DNA of 33,920 bases, taken from Candidatus Nomurabacteria bacterium RIFCSPHIGHO2_01_FULL_40_20. Its GTDB lineage: Bacteria; Patescibacteriota; Minisyncoccia; Phycocordibacterales; UBA9973. This document shows, piece by piece, positions 1-9,872 of this stretch. The stretch is taken from contig MFTO01000018.1 in the NCBI GenBank assembly GCA_001786835.1, positions 1-33,920 on the forward strand, written 5' to 3'. The translations under genes were made by a program, and so were the position numbers. The stretch's first letter is position 1, and each line of letters begins with the position of its first letter. The notes beneath the pieces are model-generated. The model was given only the letters and a program-made list of their open reading frames with translations, had not been told where the DNA came from and ran no database searches.

Positions 1-1022
1 CCCCACCCCAGATAAAATCCTTTTTCTTTATGCAAATTTTTAAATACTATAATACTATCAATCAGTTTCTGTACGTTTAAATCACGTTCCTGAATTAAAT
101 TCAATACCGAAGGTCTAATTAGCGTGGAGATAATAGAACTTTTTTCTTCATTCGATTTTTCTGAGGTATTTTTGATAACTTCTGAATAAATATTTTTTGA
201 AAAATCATATACTTCCTCAAACTCTTTCGTGTGTTTGATTGCATCTAGAAGATAAAATAAGATTGCTTTTTCTGTTATCTGATGAGCCTGATATTCTGCA
301 AATGTCGGGTCTGTGTACTTGAAGTAATCTTTTATGTCTTTCTCTGTAAAATTTGGGCTTAACCATGCTTTTTTATAAACTTCCAAAGAATCTCTGGCTC
401 TTAGCTCATCATTTAAAAATTTCTTATTTCTCGTATGAGTAGAATCTCCCTGTACAGAGTGAGATAGCTCTGCGATGAGTATAAAAAAATTACTCATACC
501 TACTGGATTTATAGCAAAAAGCTTCTCCTCTTTCATTAGAGAATCTGGTTGATTGACTTCTTCTTCCGGGAAAAAATAGGAGATCTTATCCGCGCTATTT
601 GACCCTGCATAGTCCTTTGGATCTTCGGGAATAAAAGAGAAGTTTTTGCAGTATTTCGCAAATAACCCGTAAAACTTGAGATATAAATCTTTTTCTTTTT
701 CTTTTGAAAAATTATCAAGATCGTTGTATTTTGCATAAATGTCTTTATATTGGTCAAAACAAAGAGCGAGCTCTTTTCGCTCGTCTTCTTCCAAATCGTT
801 TACATACTTCTCGATTTCCACTTTGTCTATAGCACCTTCTTTGACTAATTCTGGCATACCATGATTCGCTGATTTTGCATAGTGTTTTAATCCCTGCTTA
901 GTTAATTGACCACCTACCAAATAACTTACTCCTCCCATCAAAACAGTCTGCAAAAAATCCTTACGGGTATAGGGTTTCTTGTCTTTCTTTTCCGGATTCT
1001 GATTTTTTAGCTCTTCTTTCAT
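1..1022 (-). CDS. Hypothetical protein, N-terminal ~340 aa, truncated by left window edge; possible membrane or Tat-like N-terminus (YTRKDFLQTVLMGGVSYLVGG)
   Basis: Hand translation from ATG (complement of 1020-1022) stays open to base 1: MKEELKNQNPEKKDKKPYTRKDFLQTVLMGGVSYLVGGQLTKQGLKHYAK... Absent from the ORF track because it has no stop in the window. Confidence 0.85.
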   Translation of the reverse strand, partial: MKEELKNQNPEKKDKKPYTRKDFLQTVLMGGVSYLVGGQLTKQGLKHYAKSANHGMPELVKEGAIDKVEIEKYVNDLEEDERKELALCFDQYKDIYAKYNDLDNFSKEKEKDLYLKFYGLFAKYCKNFSFIPEDPKDYAGSNSADKISYFFPEEEVNQPDSLMKEEKLFAINPVGMSNFFILIAELSHSVQGDSTHTRNKKFLNDELRARDSLEVYKKAWLSPNFTEKDIKDYFKYTDPTFAEYQAHQITEKAILFYLLDAIKHTKEFEEVYDFSKNIYSEVIKNTSEKSNEEKSSIISTLIRPSVLNLIQERDLNVQKLIDSIIVFKNLHKEKGFYLGW

Positions 1023-1028
1023 GGATTT

Positions 1029-2315
1029 TTAGATTTGATAAGGTGGCAAATAATACATCGGGTCGAGATAGGCGCTGGTAGCGGCTATGGGTTGGGTCAA
1101 AATCTTCCCAGGGCACGATTTTGAGGGCAAAGTCTCTACATTGACCGCCTCGGCCACGTAGAGCGAAATATGCAGGTGCGGAGCCGTTACCCGACCGGTG
1201 CCTCCGGTGTATCCTATCACTTCGCCTCTACCCACTCTTTGACCTTTCACAACCTTTATTAAAGATAAGTGCGCATGGGTGGAAGCAAGTCCATTATCAT
1301 ACTTTATCAAAACCCACTGACCGAAAGACGCTCCCGGACATGTGAGGTCGGTGTTGCCAGTACCTGCGACTACACCCCCGGACATAGCGTAAGTTTTAAG
1401 AGGCGTCCGAGCGCGAAAATCAGTCCCCGAATGCCCGTTCGCATAGATTCTGTGAGGCCCGGTTTTCTCACCGAAAGGCTGGGTGACAAAAATATAATCA
1501 AGAGGCCAAGCCAAAACACCGGCGCTAGGCAATTTGGAACGGTCCAAAATATACTCTAGACGCGACTCATAGTCGCGAATTTCGGCTTCAAGCGCGATTC
1601 TTTTGGCTGTCTGATCAGCGACGAGTTTTTGATAATTTGCTTCACTCGATTTGGTCTGAGTCAGTAATTTACTTTTTTCACTTTTATTTCCTTCTACAAC
1701 TTTTCGCTGGTCCGAAAGATCGGTTTTAAGCGATAAAAGTTTGTTCTTGGCGTCAACATTCTCTTGCCTATCCCCTTCTAATACAACTTTTACATTTTGG
1801 AGGTGATTAATCTTTTCAATAATTTTTTCTCGAACCACAATCATAGAGTCAATATCATTCCAAATTGAAGTGAAATCTTTATTGGACAGCAAAATTTCTG
1901 TCATCCCCGAATTTTCAATCTCGGCAACCCGCCGAATGTCTAGCATTATCGCTTCACGGTCGTTCTCGATGCTTTCTTCTTTATCTCCAATATCAGAACT
2001 TATATTCTGGATGACCAAGTTTGTTTGGTCAATTTTTTTTTGAGTGATATTGATATCCGCGTTTAATTTTTGACGAGTCAAATCTAGTTGCTTAATGGTA
2101 TTAGAGAGGGTTGTTTTTTGTTGTCCGAGAGTGCCCAGTTGCTTTTGATAGCTCTCAATTTGAGCCTCCAATTGTTCTATTTCTACATTTTTCTGATTGA
2201 TTTGATTTTTGATTTCAGTGGCAGTTTCCGCGCGCGCAAAAAACAAAGGCAGGCAAAGAAAAACGCCGACCAAAAAGAAACTAAATAGCTTTTTGTAATC
2301 GAGACATGGTTTCAT
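1029..2315 (-). CDS. M23-family murein hydrolase (EnvC-like: signal peptide, long coiled coil, C-terminal LytM domain)
   Basis: Signal peptide KLFSFFLVGVFLCLPLFFARA, extended coiled coil, C-terminal GHSGTDFRA...GTGRVTAPHLHISLYV typical of M23 peptidases. Confidence 0.9.
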   Translation of the reverse strand: MKPCLDYKKLFSFFLVGVFLCLPLFFARAETATEIKNQINQKNVEIEQLEAQIESYQKQLGTLGQQKTTLSNTIKQLDLTRQKLNADINITQKKIDQTNLVIQNISSDIGDKEESIENDREAIMLDIRRVAEIENSGMTEILLSNKDFTSIWNDIDSMIVVREKIIEKINHLQNVKVVLEGDRQENVDAKNKLLSLKTDLSDQRKVVEGNKSEKSKLLTQTKSSEANYQKLVADQTAKRIALEAEIRDYESRLEYILDRSKLPSAGVLAWPLDYIFVTQPFGEKTGPHRIYANGHSGTDFRARTPLKTYAMSGGVVAGTGNTDLTCPGASFGQWVLIKYDNGLASTHAHLSLIKVVKGQRVGRGEVIGYTGGTGRVTAPHLHISLYVAEAVNVETLPSKSCPGKILTQPIAATSAYLDPMYYLPPYQI

Positions 2316-3600
2316 TTTTTCCTAAAACTGAAGCGACAATAAACGGGTCTGGGGATTTATCACGACCAGTGAGCGCAAAACGCACCGGATGAAGCAACTC
2401 CCCTCTTGTTTCTAATTGTTCAGCGACCAACATCAAAGCGCTTTTAATATTTTCAATATCAAAATTCTCTTCTGTTAAATCTGACAATACCTTGATTGCG
2501 AGTTCTAAACTTTTTTTGGTTTTTTCGACATTACTATTTTTAAAAATAAGTTTGGCTTTGTCGTATTTGGGAGCATGGAGAAAAAAATCAAACTCCCCTG
2601 CCCCGACCATGCTCTCCACATCACCCCATTTATTTATCCGCTCAAAAATAAGAGACACTAATTTTTTATTCTGTAATTTTTCCGGCAAGCGCGCTAAAAT
2701 ATTTTTCTCAATCTCCTCACTTGAAAGTTTCTTAATATATTCTTTATTGAACCATTCAAGTTTTTCTTCATTAAAAATAGCTGGACTCTTTTGGACACGC
2801 GAAAGATCAAAACTTTGCACAAGTTCGTCATGGCTAAATATTTCTTGCTCTCCGCCCGGATTCCAGCCAACAAAAGCAATCCCGTTTAAAATGGCTTCGG
2901 GTAAATAACCTTGAGTTTGGTATGCAGATATAGGTAAAGCGCCTCGACGCTTGGAGAGTTTGAGTTTGTCCGAACCTAGCACAAGTGGCAAATGCGCGTA
3001 TATCGGTGTCGGCGCGCCGATAGCTCTCTGTATGAGTATCTGACGTGGAGTATTAGAGACATGGTCCTCTCCACGAATTACATGCGTGACACCCTCTTCA
3101 AAATCGTCCACCACAACTGCTAAATGAAAAAGCGGTTCGCTTAAATTCTTGGCAAGCACAAAATCTCCTAAATCTTTTGTATTCATCGTCACTTCTCCTT
3201 TTATAACGTCAGTAAAAGTTACATCTATGTTTGGATTTTTGAAACGCACGATTTCCTTGATAACCTCCGTTCCGTCTTTTGCTTCTTCATTTGAAATGTA
3301 TGCGCTTCCCTCTTTAATCATTTTCTCAAGAAAAAATTTATGACGAGCTACATTTTTCGATTGACGATAAAGCTCGTCATATCCGAGCCCGAGCCATTTT
3401 AGACTCTCTATTATATTTTCTTCAAATTCTTTCTTAGAGCGTTCCTTGTCCGTGTCTTCAATACGCAAAATAAACCTGCCACCATTTTTCTTGGCATGCA
3501 AATACGAGAAAATCGCCGTCCTATAGGCGCCCAAGTGCAAAAACCCCGTCGGCGAAGGCGCGAATCTGGTCACAATTTTTACTTGTTTTTCCTCACTCAC
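2281..3600 (-). CDS. gltX: Glutamyl-tRNA synthetase (GTG start)
   Basis: RFAPSPTGFLHLGAYRTA, GGRFILRIEDTDKERS, KLSKRRGA (KMSKS-like). Overlaps the downstream M23 gene by 35 bp. Confidence 0.95.
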   Translation of the reverse strand: MSEEKQVKIVTRFAPSPTGFLHLGAYRTAIFSYLHAKKNGGRFILRIEDTDKERSKKEFEENIIESLKWLGLGYDELYRQSKNVARHKFFLEKMIKEGSAYISNEEAKDGTEVIKEIVRFKNPNIDVTFTDVIKGEVTMNTKDLGDFVLAKNLSEPLFHLAVVVDDFEEGVTHVIRGEDHVSNTPRQILIQRAIGAPTPIYAHLPLVLGSDKLKLSKRRGALPISAYQTQGYLPEAILNGIAFVGWNPGGEQEIFSHDELVQSFDLSRVQKSPAIFNEEKLEWFNKEYIKKLSSEEIEKNILARLPEKLQNKKLVSLIFERINKWGDVESMVGAGEFDFFLHAPKYDKAKLIFKNSNVEKTKKSLELAIKVLSDLTEENFDIENIKSALMLVAEQLETRGELLHPVRFALTGRDKSPDPFIVASVLGKNETMSRLQKAI

Positions 3601-3636
3601 TCCCCTATTTTAACATTTTTAGTTCAACTTTTAGAC

Positions 3637-3665
3637 TTGACAAGAGTTAGTAAAAGTAGTATTCT
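3637..3665 (+). promoter_or_regulatory. Sigma70-like promoter (TTGACA, 17 bp, TATTCT) for the 3685-4107 gene
   Basis: TTGACA at 3637-3642, 17-bp spacer, TATTCT at 3660-3665, ATG at 3685. Confidence 0.7.
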
Positions 3666-3684
3666 TTTAAAAAAATAAGAACAA

Positions 3685-4107
3685 ATGAAAAAAACTGAAA
3701 ACGATATTCTTCTTGAATACGAGGAGAATGTTGGACTGCTCATTAAAAATCATGAGGAATACCTAAAAGCTCTGGGGCTTACCCAAAAAGATATGGAGAG
3801 AAAAATTGTAGGTCGTAGTAAAAAGAGCCGCCGATTTATTTTCAACAAACCTCTAAAAAATTGGCATTTTACTGGTATAATTCATGTAAGTGTTGGAGAT
3901 ATTGATTTTTTCCTTTTTGCTAAATATCTACCCCACATAAACGACGCTAACCATGCTGGCCGAGATTATTACTTGATTGCAGCTGCTAGCAATGGTTTTA
4001 ATCCTGTAGGAACCAGAGTTTTAGAAGAAGGAGAAAATTATGTGGGTGTTCTGAATGGTAAAATGCACGGCATTTTACTCAAACAACTTGAGTCAATTCG
4101 TCAGTAA
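3685..4107 (+). CDS. Hypothetical protein, 140 aa
   Basis: Complete ORF with consensus promoter upstream and hairpin terminator downstream; no family recognised. Confidence 0.75.
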   Translation: MKKTENDILLEYEENVGLLIKNHEEYLKALGLTQKDMERKIVGRSKKSRRFIFNKPLKNWHFTGIIHVSVGDIDFFLFAKYLPHINDANHAGRDYYLIAAASNGFNPVGTRVLEEGENYVGVLNGKMHGILLKQLESIRQ

Positions 4108-4124
4108 AAAACAAGATCATCGAT

Positions 4125-4170
4125 AAAGAGTCTCATAAACTAAACACCCATGAGACTCTTTTTTATTTTT
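4125..4170. terminator. Intrinsic, probably bidirectional terminator between convergent genes
   Basis: Perfect 12-bp stem AAAGAGTCTCAT / ATGAGACTCTTT (4125-4136, 4150-4161), 13-nt loop, flanked by T-run TTTTATTTTT. Confidence 0.85.
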
Positions 4171-5293
4171 CATGCCCGAGGGCGATATTGACGATTTCGC
4201 GAGCGATTTTCATGGCTGCGTCGGGTTTGTGAAATGCCTTGGCGTTTTGCGCCATTTGCTCGTAATGTTTTTTATCCTCCATAATTCGTTCTATCTCTGA
4301 ATTTAAGATATTTGCAGTCATATTCATCTCTTCTATCACACTGCAAGCGCCGGCGCGAGCATAAGCAAAAGCGTTTTTCTCGGAATGGTTTGCATTGGAA
4401 TTGGTAAAAGGCACTAAAATTGACGGAATACCCCAACAGGCTATTTCAAATAAAGTTGAACCAGAGCGAGAAATTATTAAGCTCGCCACCCCCGAAGCCA
4501 TCTTGATAGAAAGCGGATTTAAGTAAGACACCGGCATATATCTGGTTTTATTTTTGTCTCCCGCAAGCACTACGCTCACCCGCCCTTCCACTCCTTTGAA
4601 ATTTTTAATTCCGGTCTGATGAATTATTTGATATTTTTTAAGTAAAATTGGCAAAGCATCTATCAGAGTCTGATTTATCAATTCTGCGCCTTGAGAACCT
4701 CCTAAAATTAAAATAACCGGGGCGTCCGATTCTAATTTAAAATGATCCAGCGCTTTGTCTCGCGGAGCGGGAGTAATTATTTGACTTCGGATGGGTTGAC
4801 CTGTCCAAGCGACTTTTCCTGTCGGAAAATATTCCGCGGCTTCTTTGAATGACACCGCTATCCTTTTAGCGAATTTTCCCGCCCAAGCGTTCACTCTGCC
4901 AGGAGTGGAGTCGGATTCGTGGATAATTACAGGGATACGGAGGAGTTTAGCGGCAAAAATCGTAGTAAAACTCGCATACCCACCCTTGCCAAAAACAACA
5001 TCCGGATAAATTGAAAACAATTTATAAAAAGCGCCAATAACACCAAAAAAAACTTTGAACATGTCAAAGAAATTTTTCACGGAAAAATAAGTTCGCATTT
5101 TGCCGGCGCTTACTTCTTCATAAATCAAACTATTTTCAAATAGCATCTCCTTGTCATACGGGTCGTTAGACATAAAGTAGAGCTTGGCCCCCACTATATT
5201 TTCGTGGTCTATCACTTCGTTGACCTTCTCCGCTACTGCAATAATCGGATAGAAATGTCCACCTGTTCCTCCTCCTGTAAAAACTATTTTCAT
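4163..5293 (-). CDS. murG: UDP-GlcNAc:undecaprenyl-PP-MurNAc-pentapeptide GlcNAc transferase
   Basis: FTGGGTGGHFYPIIAVAE, VFGKGGYAS, HESDSTPGRVN, ILGGSQGA, SRSGSTLFE. Confidence 0.96.
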   Translation of the reverse strand: MKIVFTGGGTGGHFYPIIAVAEKVNEVIDHENIVGAKLYFMSNDPYDKEMLFENSLIYEEVSAGKMRTYFSVKNFFDMFKVFFGVIGAFYKLFSIYPDVVFGKGGYASFTTIFAAKLLRIPVIIHESDSTPGRVNAWAGKFAKRIAVSFKEAAEYFPTGKVAWTGQPIRSQIITPAPRDKALDHFKLESDAPVILILGGSQGAELINQTLIDALPILLKKYQIIHQTGIKNFKGVEGRVSVVLAGDKNKTRYMPVSYLNPLSIKMASGVASLIISRSGSTLFEIACWGIPSILVPFTNSNANHSEKNAFAYARAGACSVIEEMNMTANILNSEIERIMEDKKHYEQMAQNAKAFHKPDAAMKIAREIVNIALGHEK

Positions 5294-5328
5294 ACTATTT
5301 ACTTTATAACTTTATGAACTTTATAACT

Positions 5329-6438
5329 TTATGAACTCTTCCCTTGATGTTTTGATACTTGAAGCACAATCCCTATCGCTACAAGATAAATCATGAGCGA
5401 TGTCCCGCCGTGACTCATAAAAGGCAGTGGCACGCCGGTAAGCGGAAAGACTCCTGCAACCGAAGCGATATGCATAAATGCTTGCGCTCCGATTAGTATA
5501 ACAATTCCAAAGACCAAAAGTCTACTGAATAAATCGGGGGCTCTACTAGAAATACGAAACCCGCGGAAAATAAAAAACAAATATAAAATTACTATACCTG
5601 TGGCTCCTAAAAAACCCAGCTCCTCGCCAACCACAGCGAAAATAGAATCCCCTTGGGCTTCCGGTAAATAAGTGAACTTCTGCACGCTTTGACCGTATCC
5701 TCTACCGAAAATTCCACCAGAACCTAACGCAATCAATGACTGCCGAATCTGGTAGGAAGAGCTTTGCGCATTCTGGGTTGGGTCAATAAAAGTTTTCACT
5801 CTCTCTTTCAAATACGGCTTGGCAAAAACCAATACCCCAAAAAGAATGCTCAAGATAATAAGCGAACCAAAGAGATATTTCACCGGAACGCCAGAGACGA
5901 ACAACATTGCAATCCCTACTATACAAATCAAAATCAAACTTTTTGTATCAGGTTGTTTTAAGAGAATAAGGGCAATAATCGCAAACATGCCTAAAAAAGG
6001 CAAAATACCCCATCTTATGTCTTCTACTTTATTTTTTATGAAAGAAAGCCAAGCGGCAAAGTAAATAACAAATCCAAATTTTAGCGCCTCCACTGGTTGA
6101 AAAGATACTCCACCAAAATTTAGCCATCTCTCTGCTCCCCCATGAGAAAGACCCAAAGAAGGAATAAACACCGCAAGAGTGAGCAAAATTCCTCCCAAAA
6201 AAATAAGGAGAGAGTATTTGCGCCAAAATTTATAATTTATTCGAGAAGCAATATACATAAACAAAAGACCTAAGCCGAGCCCCAAGACCAGTTGGTTAAA
6301 AAGCACCGAATAAAAAATCTCTTTATTCTTATCCAAAATACCCAGTGAAGCCGAAATAAACATCGCTACTCCGGTGAAAACCAAAATAAGCACCGTGGTC
6401 AAGAAAAACTTATCAACCTTTTTCTGTTTTGTTCTCAT
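5329..6438 (-). CDS. ftsW: FtsW/RodA-family lipid II polymerase; start reassigned to MRTKQKK (6438), overlapping the mraY stop as TAATG
   Basis: SEDS motifs: GGAERWLNFGGVSFQPVEALKF, GRGYGQSVQKFTYLPEAQGDSIFAVVGEELGFLG, PLTGVPLPFMSHGGTS. Confidence 0.93.
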   Translation of the reverse strand: MRTKQKKVDKFFLTTVLILVFTGVAMFISASLGILDKNKEIFYSVLFNQLVLGLGLGLLFMYIASRINYKFWRKYSLLIFLGGILLTLAVFIPSLGLSHGGAERWLNFGGVSFQPVEALKFGFVIYFAAWLSFIKNKVEDIRWGILPFLGMFAIIALILLKQPDTKSLILICIVGIAMLFVSGVPVKYLFGSLIILSILFGVLVFAKPYLKERVKTFIDPTQNAQSSSYQIRQSLIALGSGGIFGRGYGQSVQKFTYLPEAQGDSIFAVVGEELGFLGATGIVILYLFFIFRGFRISSRAPDLFSRLLVFGIVILIGAQAFMHIASVAGVFPLTGVPLPFMSHGGTSLMIYLVAIGIVLQVSKHQGKSS

Positions 6439-7487
6439 TAGCTTGTGACTGCGAGAATAACTCCAATAATCGCAAATATGACTCCAAAAATCCAATATCG
6501 CATCGTCACTTTTGCAGATGACCAACCAATCGCTTCAAAATGGTGATGGAGTGGGGCAAGTTTAAAAACTTTTTTGCCTCGCCGTGCTCTAGAAGTCATT
6601 TGAATAATATCGGAGAGGGTAGTGACGACCAGAGGCATAGCAATGACAGGCAAGATTAAAACTGTATCCGTCAAAAATGCGAGTGTTGCTAGGGTTACTG
6701 TAAGTCCTATCATTCCGGTCTCCCCCATATAAAATCGCGCCGGCGGAATATTGAACCATAAAAATGCGAGGGTTGCCCCGGTCAAAACTCCCGAGAAAGT
6801 CGCGATGTCTATCTGGTTGTTCGCATAAGCGATAACGGTGTAAGCGCCAAAAATAGAAGCAAGCACCCCGCCAGAGAGCCCGTCAATACCGTCTATCACG
6901 CTCCCCGAGAAAGTAGCTAGCGCCACTATTATAAAAAAAGGGATGATTAAAATTCCTAAAGTCAAATCTCCGCCGAAAGGTACGTGGATGGAGGTCATTC
7001 CCAACTTGTAAAAAAACCAACATCCAATCAAAAGCGCGATAAAAGAGACCAAAAACGCTTTCCATTTACGCCAGCTTTTATCATCGCGCGCAAAACTACC
7101 CTTGCCGTAAATCTGAATCAAGTCATCCCAAAGACCCAAGATAGAACCTAAAATTAAAGTAAAAAACGGAATCAGGGTTTGATTGCGACTTAAAAAATTC
7201 ATTTTTTCGGTTCCTAGAGAGGGAAATAAAACAGAAATGAAATAAAACAAAGCAATTACCAAGAGTACTGAAACCCAAATTATTATTCCGCCCACACGCG
7301 GAGTCTTTAGTTCTTGCTCTTCGTTATGAATTTTTTGAAAGTCAACTGCCGCGTCGTTCCCGCTCCGAGAATAACGTTTCCACATCTTGTATTTATAGAA
7401 AAAATGCGTGGCAATCGGAGTTAGAGTCAGCCCCAGAAAAAAAGCTAAGGTTGTCGGCACAAAAATTTTTATTAAATCCAAAAACAT
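6438..7487 (-). CDS. mraY: Phospho-MurNAc-pentapeptide translocase
   Basis: TPRVGGIIIW, IDGIDGLSGG, FYMGETGMIGL, PLHHHFEAIGW. Confidence 0.96.
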   Translation of the reverse strand: MFLDLIKIFVPTTLAFFLGLTLTPIATHFFYKYKMWKRYSRSGNDAAVDFQKIHNEEQELKTPRVGGIIIWVSVLLVIALFYFISVLFPSLGTEKMNFLSRNQTLIPFFTLILGSILGLWDDLIQIYGKGSFARDDKSWRKWKAFLVSFIALLIGCWFFYKLGMTSIHVPFGGDLTLGILIIPFFIIVALATFSGSVIDGIDGLSGGVLASIFGAYTVIAYANNQIDIATFSGVLTGATLAFLWFNIPPARFYMGETGMIGLTVTLATLAFLTDTVLILPVIAMPLVVTTLSDIIQMTSRARRGKKVFKLAPLHHHFEAIGWSSAKVTMRYWIFGVIFAIIGVILAVTS

Positions 7488-7536
7488 AGCTGTATTTTAG
7501 CCCTTTTTGAGAGTAATTACAACTTGCTTACTAATT

Positions 7537-7986
7537 TTAGTATTCTATCGTAAATGGAAACGAGATAGATGCGTCATGCTCGGGAAGACCGGAAGCATTG
7601 CTTCTGTGAAGCACCAATGTTGCAGGACCGATGTAAGACTCCGGAACTTTTAGGTCTCCCCTAAATGGCACAAAGTCCTCGGTCATCCATTCACTTTGCG
7701 CTTCGGCATACCAACTCGCTAAGACATTGCCGTCCTTATCTAAGACTTCTATCGGAAATGTCGCCTCAAAATACCACATACCCCGCGCTTCCCCTATTAC
7801 TGAAAATTCTTTGCCGGTAACCGCGTCCGGGAAGGGCAATTCTACTTTTATCATGTCATCTGTAGCATTTACATAGATGATTTTAGATACTGATTCTTCG
7901 GGTGCGCCCACCTCTTTGGGCACCAAAACATTATAAGCCACAATCGCAACTAGTATTAAAATAATAAACCAAATTATTTTTTTCAT
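7537..7986 (-). CDS. Gmad2 immunoglobulin-like domain protein with N-terminal membrane anchor
   Basis: N-terminal TM, then GEARGMWYFEATFPIEVLDKDGNVLA...AQSEWMTEDFVPFRGDLKV...TLVLHRSNASGLP, the Gmad2 pattern. Confidence 0.8.
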   Translation of the reverse strand: MKKIIWFIILILVAIVAYNVLVPKEVGAPEESVSKIIYVNATDDMIKVELPFPDAVTGKEFSVIGEARGMWYFEATFPIEVLDKDGNVLASWYAEAQSEWMTEDFVPFRGDLKVPESYIGPATLVLHRSNASGLPEHDASISFPFTIEY

Positions 7987-7998
7987 TCTTTTATTATA

Positions 7999-9012
7999 CT
8001 AAATAACCGGACATATTGCTCCAGTTAGGGGGCTGTATTTTGTGGTAGCTGTGCAACCCACAGTGGAGACTCCAGCAGTCCCCATCAAAGCCAAGCGAGA
8101 TACCGGACCGAATACTCCATCTCCGATAAGGCCTTTGCTTATTTGGAAAGCAATGAGCGCAGACTTGGTAATTGGACCAAAACTTCCATCTGCATTTACT
8201 CCTAGAGCAATTTGCATTGCTTCCACATCATCTCCTTGCATGCCGAGTCTGAGCGTTCGAGTTATACCTCCGACTTCCGCCACTTTATTTTTTAACGCTT
8301 CGGTTATAAGAGATGGCAGAGCAATATTAAGTGTTTGAGCTAAAAGAAAATCACTTCTGTATTTAGTTATTACAAAATCTATAAGTTCTTCTTTTTTGTC
8401 ATCATCATTAATTTCATCCAGCGCTTGTTCCAAACCAGAAATTTTATTTTTCAGCGGAAAAATACGGGTGAGTCGAGGTAGCGGATCTATCGGGTCACCA
8501 TCATCATTGTGGAGCTCATAGTGTAGATGTGGCAAAGTGTATTGCGCATTACCGGTATTCCCCACATAGCCGATGATCTCTCCCACTTTCAGCACATCGC
8601 CTTCATCAATATCTGCAAACTCACTCAAGTGTAGATACGCCATACTCTCGCCTCCCGGATTGGCAGTATAGACATAGAGCCCAGCAGAATCGCCTTTCCC
8701 TATACGCGTCACCACGGCCTCGGTGGGGCTCGCTACCGGCGCACCCTTGGGCGCCATAATGTCCAAACCTTCATGGGTTCTACCACCTTCAGCACCTCGT
8801 GGATCTCCAAAGTTGGGATAAAGATTAAGCGGTGTAATACCAAAGAGTATAGGCACCGGAAGTTCTATCACCCTATCATTATCAAGATCGTTTATTTTAC
8901 TCCGCAGTGAGCTGGTTCGATGTCGAGCAAAAGCCGTATCAGGCGAAACAACTGCAATATTAAACATCAGAATTAAAATAAATACACTAATCTTTAAAAC
9001 TATACTTTTCAT
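7999..9012 (-). CDS. Secreted M23 peptidase with C-terminal peptidoglycan-binding (PGB1-like) repeat
   Basis: TPLNLYPNFGDPRGAEGGRTHEGLDIMAPKGAPV...LPHLHYELH (M23); TLRLGMQGDDVEAMQIALGVNADGSFGPITKSALIAFQ (PGB). Confidence 0.9.
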   Translation of the reverse strand: MKSIVLKISVFILILMFNIAVVSPDTAFARHRTSSLRSKINDLDNDRVIELPVPILFGITPLNLYPNFGDPRGAEGGRTHEGLDIMAPKGAPVASPTEAVVTRIGKGDSAGLYVYTANPGGESMAYLHLSEFADIDEGDVLKVGEIIGYVGNTGNAQYTLPHLHYELHNDDGDPIDPLPRLTRIFPLKNKISGLEQALDEINDDDKKEELIDFVITKYRSDFLLAQTLNIALPSLITEALKNKVAEVGGITRTLRLGMQGDDVEAMQIALGVNADGSFGPITKSALIAFQISKGLIGDGVFGPVSRLALMGTAGVSTVGCTATTKYSPLTGAICPVI

Positions 9013-9092
9013 GCTCTAAGTATAACAACATATGAGAGATTAATACATATTAAAAAGATGCGTGAGTAAATATATATGTTAAAATACTTACT

Positions 9093-9611
9093 ATGGAAAA
9101 CAACAAACATTTAACGCGTCAGGAAAAAGTAAGGCGTAAGAAAAACGCTATTCGAAGTTTGAAAGCTAAAATGAATGCAAGGAGAACGAGAACAGAGAAA
9201 TTCGCCGATTGGCTTACAAATTCTTTCGGTACTACTTTTTTCCTTGTTTGCAATTTTGTTCTTTTTTTGGTTTGGATTATTTTAAATACAAACGTAATAT
9301 CCAATGTTAAACCTTTTGACCCGTTCCCCTTCAGTTTTCTAACTATGGTAGTTTCTCTTGAGGCAATATTTCTTTCAGTCATCGTGCTCATATCGCAAAA
9401 TCGCGAAAATAAAATAAATGAATTGCGAGAAGAAATTGAACTTTATATCAACACCTACACCGAAAGCGAAATTACGAAATTAATTTATCTGCAAACTCTG
9501 CTCCTTCAAAAAAACGGCATTGATGTTTCGGCCGACAAAGAAGTCCAAGCCATGCTCAAAGACTTGGAGAGCGACGAGATAGAAAAAGAACTGGAAAAAC
9601 AATTGTTTTAA
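9093..9611 (+). CDS. DUF1003-family membrane protein
   Basis: FADWLTNSFGTTFFLVCNFVLFLVWIILN...FDPFPFSFLTMVVSLEAIFLSVIVLISQNRE. Confidence 0.85.
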   Translation: MENNKHLTRQEKVRRKKNAIRSLKAKMNARRTRTEKFADWLTNSFGTTFFLVCNFVLFLVWIILNTNVISNVKPFDPFPFSFLTMVVSLEAIFLSVIVLISQNRENKINELREEIELYINTYTESEITKLIYLQTLLLQKNGIDVSADKEVQAMLKDLESDEIEKELEKQLF

Positions 9612-9617
9612 TTCTTT

Positions 9618-9872
9618 TTAAATCGCGCCTTCGGATTTCAAAAGACGCATCTTGGCATTTGTCCCGCCTCGATTGTAGTCCCCTATTTTGCCGTCCGAGC
9701 GGATGACTCGGTGGCATGGCACATCTTTGTGAAAATTTGTCCTCATAATATTGCCCACCGCCCGCGACGCTCCCGCACTTCCCGCCTTACGCGCGACTTC
9801 CTTGTAAGTAAGCATTTTACCTTTTGGAATTTTCTTAACCACTTCCAAAACTTTTTCGGTAAATGTTTTCAT
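9618..9872 (-). CDS. Minimal MGMT/Ada C-terminal DNA-binding domain protein (84 aa) with PCHRV active-site motif
   Basis: KIPKGKMLTYKEVARKAGSAGASRAVGNIMRTNF...VPCHRVIRSDGKIGDYNRG. Confidence 0.9.
   Translation of the reverse strand: MKTFTEKVLEVVKKIPKGKMLTYKEVARKAGSAGASRAVGNIMRTNFHKDVPCHRVIRSDGKIGDYNRGGTNAKMRLLKSEGAI

Noticed and set aside
536-757. ORF of 73 aa on the minus strand in the track
   Set aside because: Out-of-frame ORF inside the larger open frame 1-1022 that encodes a more plausible protein; low-complexity translation.
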